Source of the DNA: Paenibacillus elgii NBRC 100335
GTDB taxonomy: Bacteria > Bacillota > Bacilli > Paenibacillales > NBRC-103111
Length of the DNA stretch: 64,000 nucleotides
Assembly: GCF_004000865.1 (NCBI RefSeq)
Contig: NZ_BIMB01000018.1
Span: forward strand, 1 to 64,000
Reading direction: 5' to 3'
Of the stretch, positions 26,328 to 35,085 are shown one piece after another. The translations under genes were made by a program, and so were the position numbers. The notes under the pieces were generated by a model. The model worked only from the letters and a program-made list of their open reading frames with translations. It was not told where the DNA came from and did no database searches. Every line of letters starts with the position of its first letter. The first letter of the stretch is position 1.

Positions 26328-27779
26328 CTAATAATCCAAATTAGCCAGCTCGTAAATCGCTCTGGCATAAATGACGGTTGCTTTAAGCAGATCCTCGATC
26401 TCGATATATTCGTCCGTCTGATGGGCGACGTTTTCTTTTCCCGGAAACAACGCGCCGAACGCGACGCCGTTATCCAGAAAGCTGGCATACGTGCCCCCGC
26501 CCGTCGTGAGCAGTTCGGGTTCCAGCGAGGTTTCTTCATGGTAAATAGCCTGAAGCGCTGCGATCATCGGATGATCTTTTGCCACATGATGCGGCTTTTT
26601 CAGAATCGGCGGTTCCATGGCAAAACGGTACTTCCCGACCTTGTCGCGAATGGTCTCGACGTGCCGCAGCTCATCCGCCACAAGTGGAAATCTGATATTG
26701 AGGTAAGCCAACGAGGGCTCCGACGAGGCCGTATACCGCATAATCCCTACATTCACCGTCAAAGGGCCCATGATCTCGTCTTCGCAATCGATCCCGATGC
26801 GCCGCCCCGCGGGATCGTCATAAAAATATTCGTCCAGACAAGCAATAAAATGCTGCGCATCGGGCTGAAACTCGTAGTCCCTTAGAAAATGAACGAGCTT
26901 GAGCCCGGCATTCACGCCTAACTGCGGCTCCATGCCATGCGCTGCCTTCCCTTGCAAAGTCAAGACGAGCGTTCCATTTTGGAGGGACGCCGTGCCTTTG
27001 AGACGATTTCCACTGCAATAATCGCTAAATTGCCCGGCCAACGCCGCAAGCAGCGGAAGCTCGCCGGTCACCGCAGCTTCCGCCGATTCGGGAACCATAT
27101 TCGCCGCACTCCCTGAGTGAAAGGAAACTAACTCCACAATCCCTTGTCCCGTCCCCTCTTGTTCGCCGGCATCGCCGCTCTTTTGCAGGACGATTCTCGT
27201 ATTGATCTGCCCTTTTTCCGCATGAATGATCGGAAAGTCCGCATCCGGCGCGAACCCGGCCACCGGCATCTTCTCGACGCGGCGGTAATATTCCATGCAG
27301 CTCATCGTATGCTCCTCGTCCGTGCCGAAGATGATCCGTACCCGATGCTTCAGCGGAAGGCCCAGCTCCTTGACGATTTTCATCGCATAAAACGCCGCCA
27401 TCGTCGGCCCTTTGTCGTCGATCGCTCCGCGCGCATACAATTTTCCGTCGCGGACCTCCGGTTCAAATGGCGGAGAAGTCCATGGTCCGGGCGCCGGGAC
27501 CACATCCAAATGACACAGCACGCCGATATAATCGGCGATCTCAGCCGGGCCGTATTCCGCATAGCCTGCATAACCGTCCAAGCTGCACGTCCGCCACTGT
27601 TCCCGCTCGGCAAGCCCTAGCATCAACTCCAACGCCCGGGCAATCTCCCGCCCCATCGGCTTGCCCGCTTCGCCGGTGCTAACATCTTTGACGCTCGGGA
27701 TTTTGAGCAGCTCCACAAGGTCGCGCAACAGCGCTTCTTTTCTTGCCCACACTTCCTCGGTCCAGTTGATGGATTTCAC
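26328..27779 (-). CDS. pepV: Sapep-family metallo-dipeptidase PepV
   Basis: A 483-residue M20-family zinc/manganese dipeptidase that splits dipeptides in the cytoplasm. Metal-binding and catalytic motifs are present: [34 protein letters not shown] and the C-terminal [18 protein letters not shown]. It starts with GTG 27779 behind AAAGGGG. It is 16 bases downstream of the oppD-like gene, so imported peptides and their hydrolysis are coupled in one operon. Confidence 0.93.
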   Translation of the reverse strand: MKSINWTEEVWARKEALLRDLVELLKIPSVKDVSTGEAGKPMGREIARALELMLGLAEREQWRTCSLDGYAGYAEYGPAEIADYIGVLCHLDVVPAPGPWTSPPFEPEVRDGKLYARGAIDDKGPTMAAFYAMKIVKELGLPLKHRVRIIFGTDEEHTMSCMEYYRRVEKMPVAGFAPDADFPIIHAEKGQINTRIVLQKSGDAGEQEGTGQGIVELVSFHSGSAANMVPESAEAAVTGELPLLAALAGQFSDYCSGNRLKGTASLQNGTLVLTLQGKAAHGMEPQLGVNAGLKLVHFLRDYEFQPDAQHFIACLDEYFYDDPAGRRIGIDCEDEIMGPLTVNVGIMRYTASSEPSLAYLNIRFPLVADELRHVETIRDKVGKYRFAMEPPILKKPHHVAKDHPMIAALQAIYHEETSLEPELLTTGGGTYASFLDNGVAFGALFPGKENVAHQTDEYIEIEDLLKATVIYARAIYELANLDY

Positions 27780-27795
27780 CTTTACTTTTCCCCTT

Positions 27796-28803
27796 TCATG
27801 GTCTTGCGCCTTGCGGCGGCTGAATACGCGGGGCTCGCTCGTCTAACAGCCAGCAAGCGGCCTGATGGGTTTCCGTGATGACTTTCGTTCTTGGCGACAA
27901 AGCCCGGCATACTTCCATGACATAAGGACACCGGGCGGCAAAAGCGCAGCCGGCCGGCATACGGATCAGATCGGGCGGCGTCCCGGGGATGCTCAGCAGC
28001 GATTCGGTAGGCTCATGGATTTTCGGCATGGAAGCGAGCAGGCCCCAAGTATACGGATGCTTTGGGTCAACAAAAATTTCGTCCGCCGTTCCGGTCTCGA
28101 CAATTTGCCCGGCATACATGACGGCTACCCGGTGAGCGATGTTGGCGACGACTCCCAAATCATGCGTAATGAGAATGATGGATGTCCCCTTTTCCCGCTG
28201 CAGCTCCTTCAATAAGTCCAAAATTTGCGCTTGAATCGTCACGTCCAGCGCGGTGGTAGGCTCATCTGCGATCAGCACCTTCGGGTTGCAGGCGAGCGCA
28301 ATGGCAATCACCACACGCTGCCTCATGCCTCCGGAAAATTGATGCGGGTATTGCTTCATCCGCACTTGCGGGTTAGGAACACCGACCTGCCTCAGCAGCT
28401 CCAGCGCGATCTCCGCCGCTTCCGATTTGCCGAGCTTCCGGTGCTGCATTAGTCCTTCCATGAGCTGACTTCCTACCGTCATCGTCGGGTTGAGCGACGT
28501 CATCGGGTCTTGGAAGATCATCGAAATTTCTGCCCCGCGAATGTCCCGCATTTGCTTATCCGAGCGCTCCGTCAAGTCTTCGCCCGATAACAGAAGCTTC
28601 CCGTTCTTGATCCTCCCGAACGGATGCGGCAGCAGCCGCATGATGCCTTTGGACGTGACCGACTTCCCCGAGCCCGATTCCCCGACGATGGCCAGAGTTT
28701 CTCCTTTTGCCAGTTCGAAGCTGACCCCGCGGACGGCTTGAATTTCCCCCTTGTAGCTTTGGAACGAAATTTCCAGGTCCTTGACTTCCAAAATCTTCTC
28801 CAT
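27796..28803 (-). CDS. Oligopeptide/dipeptide ABC transporter ATP-binding protein (OppD-like)
   Basis: A 335-residue ATPase of the OppD/DppD type: Walker A GESGSGKS, signature SGGMRQR, Walker [13 protein letters not shown] and the C-terminal oligopeptide-transporter extension with the cysteine cluster [14 protein letters not shown]. It starts at ATG 28803 with AAGGAG upstream; the longer frame upstream overlaps the permease gene. It powers import through the two permeases encoded upstream. Only one ATPase is encoded; the usual second ATPase (OppF) is missing from the operon. Confidence 0.93.
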   Translation of the reverse strand: MEKILEVKDLEISFQSYKGEIQAVRGVSFELAKGETLAIVGESGSGKSVTSKGIMRLLPHPFGRIKNGKLLLSGEDLTERSDKQMRDIRGAEISMIFQDPMTSLNPTMTVGSQLMEGLMQHRKLGKSEAAEIALELLRQVGVPNPQVRMKQYPHQFSGGMRQRVVIAIALACNPKVLIADEPTTALDVTIQAQILDLLKELQREKGTSIILITHDLGVVANIAHRVAVMYAGQIVETGTADEIFVDPKHPYTWGLLASMPKIHEPTESLLSIPGTPPDLIRMPAGCAFAARCPYVMEVCRALSPRTKVITETHQAACWLLDERAPRIQPPQGARP

Positions 28804-28855
28804 CCTCGTATCGCTCCTTGTTCTGTCGTTCTCATCAGCTCCATGACGCTTTAGG

Positions 28856-29785
28856 CTACTTGCGCATTCGGGGGTCCAGCGCATCCCGCAATCCGTCGGC
28901 CAATATATTGAAGCCCACCATAATCGCAATAATGATCAAAGCCGGAAACAACAGCAAATAATAGTTCGTGTTCAGCGATTGATACCCCGTGTTGATGAGC
29001 ACGCCGAGCGAAGCCATAGGCTCCTGCAGCCCCAGACCGATAAAGCTGAGGAACGCCTCCGTAAATATGGCCGAAGGAATCGTAAACATCGTATTGATGA
29101 CAATGACTCCGACCGTGTTCGGAACGAGATGCGTCAAGATCAGACGCGAGTTGCTTGCTCCCAGCGTACGGGCAGCCAGCACGAATTCCTGCTCTTTTAA
29201 CTTCAAAATTTGCGCGCGCACCAAGCGGGCCATGTTGACCCAGCCGGTAATGACCATCGCCACAATGATCGTAAAAATGCCCGGCTTCATCGCCATCATC
29301 AGCAGAATGACGACAATCAGGCTCGGCACGCTGACCAAAATTTCGATGATCCGCTGCATGATCGTATCCGTTCTACCGCCGAGCAGCGCCGAGACGGCCC
29401 CGTACGCGACACCGATGCACAGATCCAGCGCCGCCGCCAGCAGGGCGATCAGCAGCGAGATGCGCGTGCCCTGCCAAATTCGGACCCACTGGTCGCGTCC
29501 GAATTTATCCGTGCCGAGCCAGTGATCGGCATTCGGTCCTTGGTAAGCGGCGCTGTAGTTCGTATCGAAGTACGTATAACGGCTCATCCAAGGGCCAACC
29601 ACGGCCATGAGACCGAGGAAAAGAAGAAGATACAGACTGACGAGCGCCCCGCGGTTTTGACGCAGCCGCCGCCAGCTTTCCTGAAACGCGTTTAAGGGAG
29701 GGCCGGATACGTTCTCGCTTTCGTGAGGATCGACGGCGGTCGGGACGAACAAGCGGTCCAGCTCCCGCGATTCGTAATTCAGCAT
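28856..29785 (-). CDS. Oligopeptide ABC transporter permease (OppC-like)
   Basis: A 309-residue inner-membrane permease with an N-terminal OppC-type extension and about six helices. The binding-protein-dependent transport EAA loop is seen in VLAARTLGASNSRLILTHLVPN. ATG 29785 is preferred because GAGGGGAG lies 8 bases upstream, inside the end of the oppB-like gene; a GTG two codons earlier is too close to that ribosome site. It forms the membrane channel with OppB and is translationally coupled to it. Confidence 0.92.
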   Translation of the reverse strand: MLNYESRELDRLFVPTAVDPHESENVSGPPLNAFQESWRRLRQNRGALVSLYLLLFLGLMAVVGPWMSRYTYFDTNYSAAYQGPNADHWLGTDKFGRDQWVRIWQGTRISLLIALLAAALDLCIGVAYGAVSALLGGRTDTIMQRIIEILVSVPSLIVVILLMMAMKPGIFTIIVAMVITGWVNMARLVRAQILKLKEQEFVLAARTLGASNSRLILTHLVPNTVGVIVINTMFTIPSAIFTEAFLSFIGLGLQEPMASLGVLINTGYQSLNTNYYLLLFPALIIIAIMVGFNILADGLRDALDPRMRK

Positions 29786-29787
29786 AG

Positions 29788-30723
29788 TCACTTCTCCCCT
29801 CCCGCCAGACGGATTCTCGGGTCAATGACCCGGTACAGCAGATCGACGATCAGCACAATCAGCACAAAAAACGCGCTGTAAAAAATCGTTACGCCCATAA
29901 TTGTGGTGTAATCGTTCATTTTGATGGCATCGACAAACAGACTGCCGATCCCCGGTACACTAAATATGCTTTCAATGACCAGCGAACCGGTCAAAATGTT
30001 CACGGTGATGGGACCCAGAATCGTAATGACGGGAATCAGCGCATTGCGGATCGCATGCTTCCATACGATGGCGAACGGGCTAAGCCCTTTGGCTTTTGCC
30101 AGCACGATATAGTCCTGCTGCAATACTTCCAGCATTTCGTTGCGGATAAACCGGGCAATCAGCGCGATGACGATCAGCGATAGCGCGACGGAGGGCATGA
30201 TGGAACTGGAATAGCTTTTCCAAAAAGCAACCGGCAGCAGCCCCCACTTCATCCCGACGTAATACTGCAGCAATGCAGCAAAGACGAAATTGGGAATCGA
30301 TACGCCGATTACCGCAATGAACATCGCGACCGCATCCCACAGCGTATTATGGCGGAGCGCTGCGACCACTCCGAGGATCAGACCGAGCGCAACGCCGAGT
30401 ACAATCGCCTGGATGCCAATAAGCGCGGATGGAACAAGGCGGTTCAACATAATGTCCAGCACCGGCTGGCCTTTATAGAAAAAGGAAGTGCCCAAGTCGG
30501 CCCGCGCCAAATTGCCCATATAATGAACATATTGCTTCCACACCGGCTGATCCAAACTGTATTTGGCGTAGATCTCCGCTTTGGCCGCAGCCGGCAGCAA
30601 AGCTAATTTTTCTTCGTCAAACGGCGATCCCGGCAGCTGCTTCATGAGAAAGAACGTCAGCGTCGCAATGATCCACAGCGTGATCAAGATGTATACAGCC
30701 CGAATGGCGATATATTTTTTCAT
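29788..30723 (-). CDS. Oligopeptide ABC transporter permease (OppB-like)
   Basis: A 311-residue inner-membrane permease with about six helices and the OppB-type N-terminal start YIAIRAVYILITLWIIATLTF. The EAA loop is YIVLAKAKGLSPFAIVWKHAIRNA. AGAGGTG precedes the ATG. It pairs with the OppC-like permease to form the channel. The 93-base gap to the oppA-like gene contains imperfect inverted repeats that may limit read-through, so the binding protein could be made in excess. Confidence 0.93.
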   Translation of the reverse strand: MKKYIAIRAVYILITLWIIATLTFFLMKQLPGSPFDEEKLALLPAAAKAEIYAKYSLDQPVWKQYVHYMGNLARADLGTSFFYKGQPVLDIMLNRLVPSALIGIQAIVLGVALGLILGVVAALRHNTLWDAVAMFIAVIGVSIPNFVFAALLQYYVGMKWGLLPVAFWKSYSSSIMPSVALSLIVIALIARFIRNEMLEVLQQDYIVLAKAKGLSPFAIVWKHAIRNALIPVITILGPITVNILTGSLVIESIFSVPGIGSLFVDAIKMNDYTTIMGVTIFYSAFFVLIVLIVDLLYRVIDPRIRLAGGEK

Positions 30724-30816
30724 TCCAGCACCTCTTTGTACCGATCTTCACACCTTCGCGCCACGTCGGCCTACAGGAAAGGAGAGAAAGAACCCGCTTC
30801 CTCTCCTGATTCATCG

Positions 30817-32469
30817 TCATTTTTTGTCGGCATATTTGAAATCCCACGACGCGCCATAAGGATGATAAACAAGTCCCTCGATATTTTTTTTCTGGAGGAA
30901 GGCGTGGCCCTTATAAAATAACGGCGCCACGACAGCGTCCTCGCCGACCAGTATTTTTTCCGCCTGCAGCAGCATTTCCGCGCGCTTCGCTTCGTCGGCT
31001 TCCTTCTTGGCTTCCGCAATCAGACGGTCGTACTTCGGATTGTTGTAGTTCCCACGATAAGGCGTGTGGTTGATCCAGAGATCCAGATACGTCATGGCGT
31101 CATCGTAATCGGCTCCCCATGCGGTGACGGCCATCTGATAGCTGCTATCGTCCATCAGCTTGTTGCGGGCCTTCTTCGGCATCGACTCGATCTCAATCTC
31201 GGCGCCGAGATTTTTCTTGAATTCGCTTTGCAGGAACGTGCCGACATCTTTATTCACCGTGTCATCCAACACCAGCAGCTTGATTTTCGGCGCATGACCG
31301 AGCTCCTTCACCCCTTCAGCCCACAGCTCCTTCGCCTTGGCGGCATCCGGCGCGGTCACCTTTCCCTGCATGTCGCGGAACGACTTACTGCCCGCTCCGT
31401 TCATAAGATCGGGGATCAGTCCTACGGCTCCCTTCGACCCGTTATTCAAAAGCTGCTCCAGCACCTTGCTGTCGTAAGCCAATTGAAGCGCTTTCCGAAT
31501 GTTCGGGTTGGATACGTCACCGGCTTTCAAATTAAATTGCAAATAAGTCGTCGCAAATTCGATGTCCGAGCCGAATTCAGGATTCGTTTTGTTAGCGCTC
31601 ACATCGGCGGACGACAAATTCACCCGATCCAGCTCCCCGACCTTATACAAGTTCAAAGCGGTGTTCATTTCTTTCACCACTTTAATATTGACTTTATCCA
31701 GCTTTACCGAGCCGTTGTCCCAGTAATTCGGGTTTTTCTCCAATACCGCGCCGCCGGCCGGATCGAATTGGGTCAGCACGAAAGGCCCGTTGTACAGCAT
31801 ATTTTCCGGTTTCAGCGCAAAGTCTTTCCCTTTTTCCTTCACGAATTTTTCGTTCAACGGATAATACGGAATAAAAGAAACCAGGCGGAGGAAAAAAGGC
31901 GTCGGATTTTTCAGTTTAACCGTAAGCGTCTTGTCATCCTTCACCACAATGCCGGAAACATCGGCCGCTTTGCCTTCGGCATACTCCGCCCCGCCTTCAA
32001 TATAATCCGTCAAAATAAAGGCGTACCCGCTAAGCGACGTTTCCGGCTTCATCGAGCCGAGCCACGCGAATTTGAAATCCGCCGCCGTCACCGGGCTTCC
32101 GTTGCTCCACTTCACGCCATCGCGCAGCGTAAAGGTGTACGTTAATCCGTCTTTGGAAATATCGACCCCTTTGGCCATCGCCGGCTGCGGCACGTTTTTC
32201 TGGTCCAAACGGTACAGTCCTTCGTTGACGTTATTCAGGATGGCGAAAGCAACATTGTCGGATGCGGAAAACTGGTTCAAATCCGTAATCTCCGTTTCCA
32301 CGGATAAGGTGATAGCTTTTCCGCTTGACGGCTGTTCCCCGTTTTTCGATGCGGTTTGGCCGCTTGGCGATTCCGCGCCTTGGGGAGCTTCACCGGTAAA
32401 ATTGCAGCCGGACAACATCACGCTAATTATCAACAACAAGCTAACGAAACAAAAAGCCCATTTTTTCAT
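30817..32469 (-). CDS. Oligopeptide ABC transporter substrate-binding lipoprotein (OppA-like)
   Basis: A 550-residue extracellular solute-binding protein of family 5. The signal peptide ends in the lipobox MLSGC with Cys22, so it is tethered to the outer face of the membrane. The typical LRDGVKWSNGSPVTAADFKFAW and the C-terminal VTAWGADYDDAMTYLDLW segments are seen. ATG 32469 is chosen because GGAGGCG lies 8 bases upstream and the signal peptide begins there. First gene of the oppABCD-pepV operon. Peptide specificity is not readable from sequence. Confidence 0.94.
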   Translation of the reverse strand: MKKWAFCFVSLLLIISVMLSGCNFTGEAPQGAESPSGQTASKNGEQPSSGKAITLSVETEITDLNQFSASDNVAFAILNNVNEGLYRLDQKNVPQPAMAKGVDISKDGLTYTFTLRDGVKWSNGSPVTAADFKFAWLGSMKPETSLSGYAFILTDYIEGGAEYAEGKAADVSGIVVKDDKTLTVKLKNPTPFFLRLVSFIPYYPLNEKFVKEKGKDFALKPENMLYNGPFVLTQFDPAGGAVLEKNPNYWDNGSVKLDKVNIKVVKEMNTALNLYKVGELDRVNLSSADVSANKTNPEFGSDIEFATTYLQFNLKAGDVSNPNIRKALQLAYDSKVLEQLLNNGSKGAVGLIPDLMNGAGSKSFRDMQGKVTAPDAAKAKELWAEGVKELGHAPKIKLLVLDDTVNKDVGTFLQSEFKKNLGAEIEIESMPKKARNKLMDDSSYQMAVTAWGADYDDAMTYLDLWINHTPYRGNYNNPKYDRLIAEAKKEADEAKRAEMLLQAEKILVGEDAVVAPLFYKGHAFLQKKNIEGLVYHPYGASWDFKYADKK

Positions 32470-32907
32470 GCAAAACGCCTCCGGATTGATCATTTGAACA
32501 TTTTTCCTGTTTACGCTTCCAAAATAAAATTGACCTATGCCTGCTCCTTTCTCGTTATTTTCTCCACTGTCGTTAATAAAAGAGAGAAATACAGCCTTTT
32601 TAGTTCAATTAAACCATAATAAACCTTAGGTAAGCGATTACAAAATGTCTTTTTATTACCACGCCGTTAATATCGAAGATATTACCATTGATTTAGGTTT
32701 GAAGTCAATTGTTTTTCTGTTGTTTTTTGGAATATACGTGGTGGGAGGAAACGTTTGTTTTGGGCCATGTCGGCATGAGGGGAAAAAGAATCGGACGCTC
32801 TGCAAACAGGATGTACGAAACCGGTGCGGAACGACTTCGTCTGAAGGGGAAGTTGACGCCGCGACGCGCGCCGGGATTGCACGCGTCGGCATATGAAACG
32901 GCGGCTC
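32470..32907. promoter_or_regulatory. 438-base intergenic region with oppA promoter
   Basis: A minus-strand promoter, TTGTAA (32643-32638), 16-bp spacer, TATTAT (32621-32616), would give the oppA mRNA a leader of about 140 bases. The left part is AT-rich. The right part carries a hairpin CGACGCG (32862-32868)/CGCGTCG (32882-32888) just past the stop of the M24 peptidase gene, without a T-run. Short frames here lack convincing ribosome sites and I do not call a gene. Confidence 0.45.
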
Positions 32908-34167
32908 TCACCAAAGCTTTCTTCTGGCGGGGGTCAGCGAGCGGGCGCCCGTTTCTGTGATGAGGATCTGGTCCTCAATGACTCCGCATCCGAACCCGTG
33001 AATGACAATCATCGGCTCCAGAGCGAAGACGTGTCCCGGCTGCAGGACGGTTTCGCTTTTCCAATGCAAATCGGGAAGCTCGGCGATATTCGTGCCAATG
33101 CCGTGACCGAAACCGGTCGGCCAATAGTGCTCTCCGTAGCCGCACTCTTCCGCGATGCTTTGGGCAATATGCTGCAGCTCGGCCACGCGTACGCCGGGCT
33201 TCGCGGCCTCCAGAGCGGCTTCGAACATATCCAAACCGCATTGCAGAACCTCGCGCTGTCTCTTGCCGATCGTGCCGGCGCAAAACGTGCGGGCAGTGTC
33301 GGTATTATATCCCTGGTAATGAGCGCCCAAGTCTAGGAAGACCATATCTCCGTCTTCAAGCTTCCTCGGCGAGGGGTAGAGATGCTTGAGCCCGGAACGC
33401 GGCCCGCTTGCGATCATGCAATGCACGACCCAGTCGGCCATTCCTGCCACCGCCTGATGCGCAGCAGCCGATAGTTCAAGCTCGCTTACCCCCGGCTTCG
33501 CCAACTCCATCACCGCTTCGAGTCCGGCTGCCGTAGCCATACCCACTTGCTCCATGACCGCGATTTCGCGGTGGCTCTTGATCTGTTTGGCGGTCATATA
33601 TGTGCGAGCGCCGGATACAAGCTCCGCCTTAGGAAGCTTGGCGCGAAGCTCATCAAGGATCGGCGCCGCGAAGAACATCTCACCCACCAAGCCGATGCGC
33701 CCGTCTTCCAGCTTGCGCTCCTGGAGAAAACGGCACACATGCTTGCCGATACCTTCGGGGTTTTTGACCGTTCCCGGCAGGTGAGCCGGCCGGACATCCT
33801 CGATCCAAGTCTGATGGACGAAGGAGTGCATCGGAGCCGAATGAAGAATCGAATTGGTCGTCAGCATCGGAGCGCCTTCTCGGGGCAGCACAACGACCGT
33901 GTTACCGATAGCGGTAATAAAATTCGAAATCCAACGCACATCGCCATTGAGCAGCCCCGGCGCCCCATAGATAAGCAGCGCGTCAAGCCCTTCCCTGCTC
34001 ATCTCCTGCCTGACCTTGGCTATGCGCATGTGATATTCTTCGAGCGGGAACGGCAGCTGCAGCCATTCCTTCCGGCTTTCCCAATCATAAGGAATGCGTT
34101 CGAATGTCATGTCGAGCTCGGTGAACGGTTTCGTCCGAGTACTGCTATCGATAGAATCATTCTTCAT
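32908..34167 (-). CDS. M24-family metallopeptidase (Xaa-Pro peptidase/creatinase fold)
   Basis: A 419-residue pita-bread-fold enzyme with an N-terminal creatinase domain (about 40-170) and a C-terminal M24 domain. All five metal ligands are present: the two Asp in FLDLGAHYQGYNTDTAR, His in GFGHGIGT, Glu in ALEPMI and Glu in VIEDQI. Most relatives are Xaa-Pro aminopeptidases, but the fold also includes creatinase and DddP-type lyases, so the substrate is open. GGGAGG lies 10 bases before the ATG. It is divergent from a TetR gene whose operator lies inside this gene's promoter. Confidence 0.88.
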   Translation of the reverse strand: MKNDSIDSSTRTKPFTELDMTFERIPYDWESRKEWLQLPFPLEEYHMRIAKVRQEMSREGLDALLIYGAPGLLNGDVRWISNFITAIGNTVVVLPREGAPMLTTNSILHSAPMHSFVHQTWIEDVRPAHLPGTVKNPEGIGKHVCRFLQERKLEDGRIGLVGEMFFAAPILDELRAKLPKAELVSGARTYMTAKQIKSHREIAVMEQVGMATAAGLEAVMELAKPGVSELELSAAAHQAVAGMADWVVHCMIASGPRSGLKHLYPSPRKLEDGDMVFLDLGAHYQGYNTDTARTFCAGTIGKRQREVLQCGLDMFEAALEAAKPGVRVAELQHIAQSIAEECGYGEHYWPTGFGHGIGTNIAELPDLHWKSETVLQPGHVFALEPMIVIHGFGCGVIEDQILITETGARSLTPARRKLW

Positions 34168-34198
34168 AAAATGAGACCTCCCGAGGATTTAAAATAAC

Positions 34199-34218
34199 CG
34201 ACTGACTATCACTCAATT
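34199..34218. promoter_or_regulatory. TetR operator copy 1, inside the M24 gene promoter
   Basis: GACTGACTATC (34200-34210) followed by ACTCAATT. On the minus strand it lies between TTGAGT and TTTAAA, which are spaced 17 bp and form the likely M24 promoter. On the plus strand it is just upstream of TTGACT (34231-34236) and TTAAAT (34254-34259), the likely tetR promoter. The same 11-mer recurs at 34977-34987 beyond the regulator gene. The motif resembles operators of FadR/TtgR-like TetR proteins. Confidence 0.6.
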
Positions 34219-34279
34219 AATACCCCTCGTTTGACTGCTTTTCTAGCAAATGTTTAAATATTACGTGAGGTGATCCCCC

Positions 34280-34927
34280 ATGCCGAGAATAGCCAAAGAC
34301 CCTCAGGAACGCCGGAAAGAAATTCTGGATGCCGCAGAGGAGTTATTCAGTCAAAAAGGCTACGAGCATACATCGACCATAGACATCGTGAAAAAAATGA
34401 AAGTCGCGCAAGGCACACTCTATTATTATTTCGAATCCAAAGAAGCTCTTGCCGATGCCTTGGTGGACAGGCAGCTCGGTTACATTTACGGATTGTTTTC
34501 TCGGGTTGCATACGCCCCCGACTTGTCCGCTTACCATAAAATTGCTTGGGTCATGGTGTTCGAGCTGGACGATCCGTACGGCCATAACGAGATGTTCGGC
34601 TATCTGCATCACCCGAATAACGCCGTGCTCCGCCGAAAAGCGGACGTTCAAATGATTTGCAGATTCACGTCGCTCATTGCGGACATCATTACACAGGGAA
34701 ACGAGGAGCAGCTATTTTCCGTCTCAAATCCTACGCTGATCGCGGAATTTTTCCTCACCTCATTTCATCAATGGATCAATCCTTCCCTATTCGATTGGAC
34801 GAAAGAGGAAAGAATTGTACGTATTACGGCAATCCAACCGGTTTTGGAAGGGCTGTTCGGGGTAGCCCCAGGCACCTTCGAGCTCGCATTACTCAGAGAA
34901 AAAGCCGCAGCCGTTCGTCTGAGCTAA
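34280..34927 (+). CDS. TetR/AcrR-family transcriptional regulator
   Basis: A 215-residue repressor. The helix-turn-helix is RRKEILDAAEELFSQKGYEH to STIDIVKKMKVAQGTLYYYF, a classic TetR start. The ligand domain is not recognisable to a named subfamily. GAGGTG precedes the ATG. It is divergent from the M24 peptidase gene and flanked by two copies of one operator-like motif, so it probably represses itself and the peptidase gene. The inducer is unknown. Confidence 0.9.
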   Translation: MPRIAKDPQERRKEILDAAEELFSQKGYEHTSTIDIVKKMKVAQGTLYYYFESKEALADALVDRQLGYIYGLFSRVAYAPDLSAYHKIAWVMVFELDDPYGHNEMFGYLHHPNNAVLRRKADVQMICRFTSLIADIITQGNEEQLFSVSNPTLIAEFFLTSFHQWINPSLFDWTKEERIVRITAIQPVLEGLFGVAPGTFELALLREKAAAVRLS

Positions 34928-34963
34928 CAATTTTAGGCGAACCTATAACCGGAGGTTGGTTTC

Positions 34964-34993
34964 ATTATATTTATTTGACTGACTATCTGTCAA
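34964..34993 (-). promoter_or_regulatory. TetR operator copy 2 embedded in a near-consensus antisense promoter
   Basis: On the minus strand TTGACA (34993-34988), 18-bp spacer and TATAAT (34969-34964) form a nearly ideal sigma-A promoter. Its -35 and spacer contain the operator TTGACTGACTATCTGTCAA (34975-34993, plus strand), matching copy 1 in 11 consecutive bases and again in TCAATT. The promoter points into the 3' end of the tetR gene and no sense gene lies ahead of it. Confidence 0.6.
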
Positions 34994-35010
34994 TTTATCC
35001 TTAGACTGCG

Positions 35011-35085
35011 AAAAAGAAAACGGCCGCAGCTTGCGCCAAATGAGACGCACGCTACGGCAGCGCATAGTGGCACGATCGGCCGTTT
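35011..35085 (-). terminator. Long-loop terminator overlapping the stop of the DUF3900-like gene
   Basis: AAACGGCCG (35018-35026) pairs with CGGCCGTTT (35077-35085); the stop codon of the gene lies at the base of the right arm. Read on the minus strand the stem is followed by TTCTTTTTCGC. The 50-base loop can fold further. Confidence 0.6.

Noticed and set aside
26143-26331. A 62-codon plus-strand frame over the structured element
   Set aside because: The frame runs through the inverted repeats, has no ribosome site and ends in the pepV gene.
31066-32145. A 359-codon plus-strand frame opposite the oppA-like gene
   Set aside because: Antisense to a recognised lipoprotein gene and without a domain or ribosome site.
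32646-32960. Short plus-strand frames in the oppA/M24 intergenic region
   Set aside because: They lack convincing ribosome sites and recognisable sequence, and the composition shifts within the frame.
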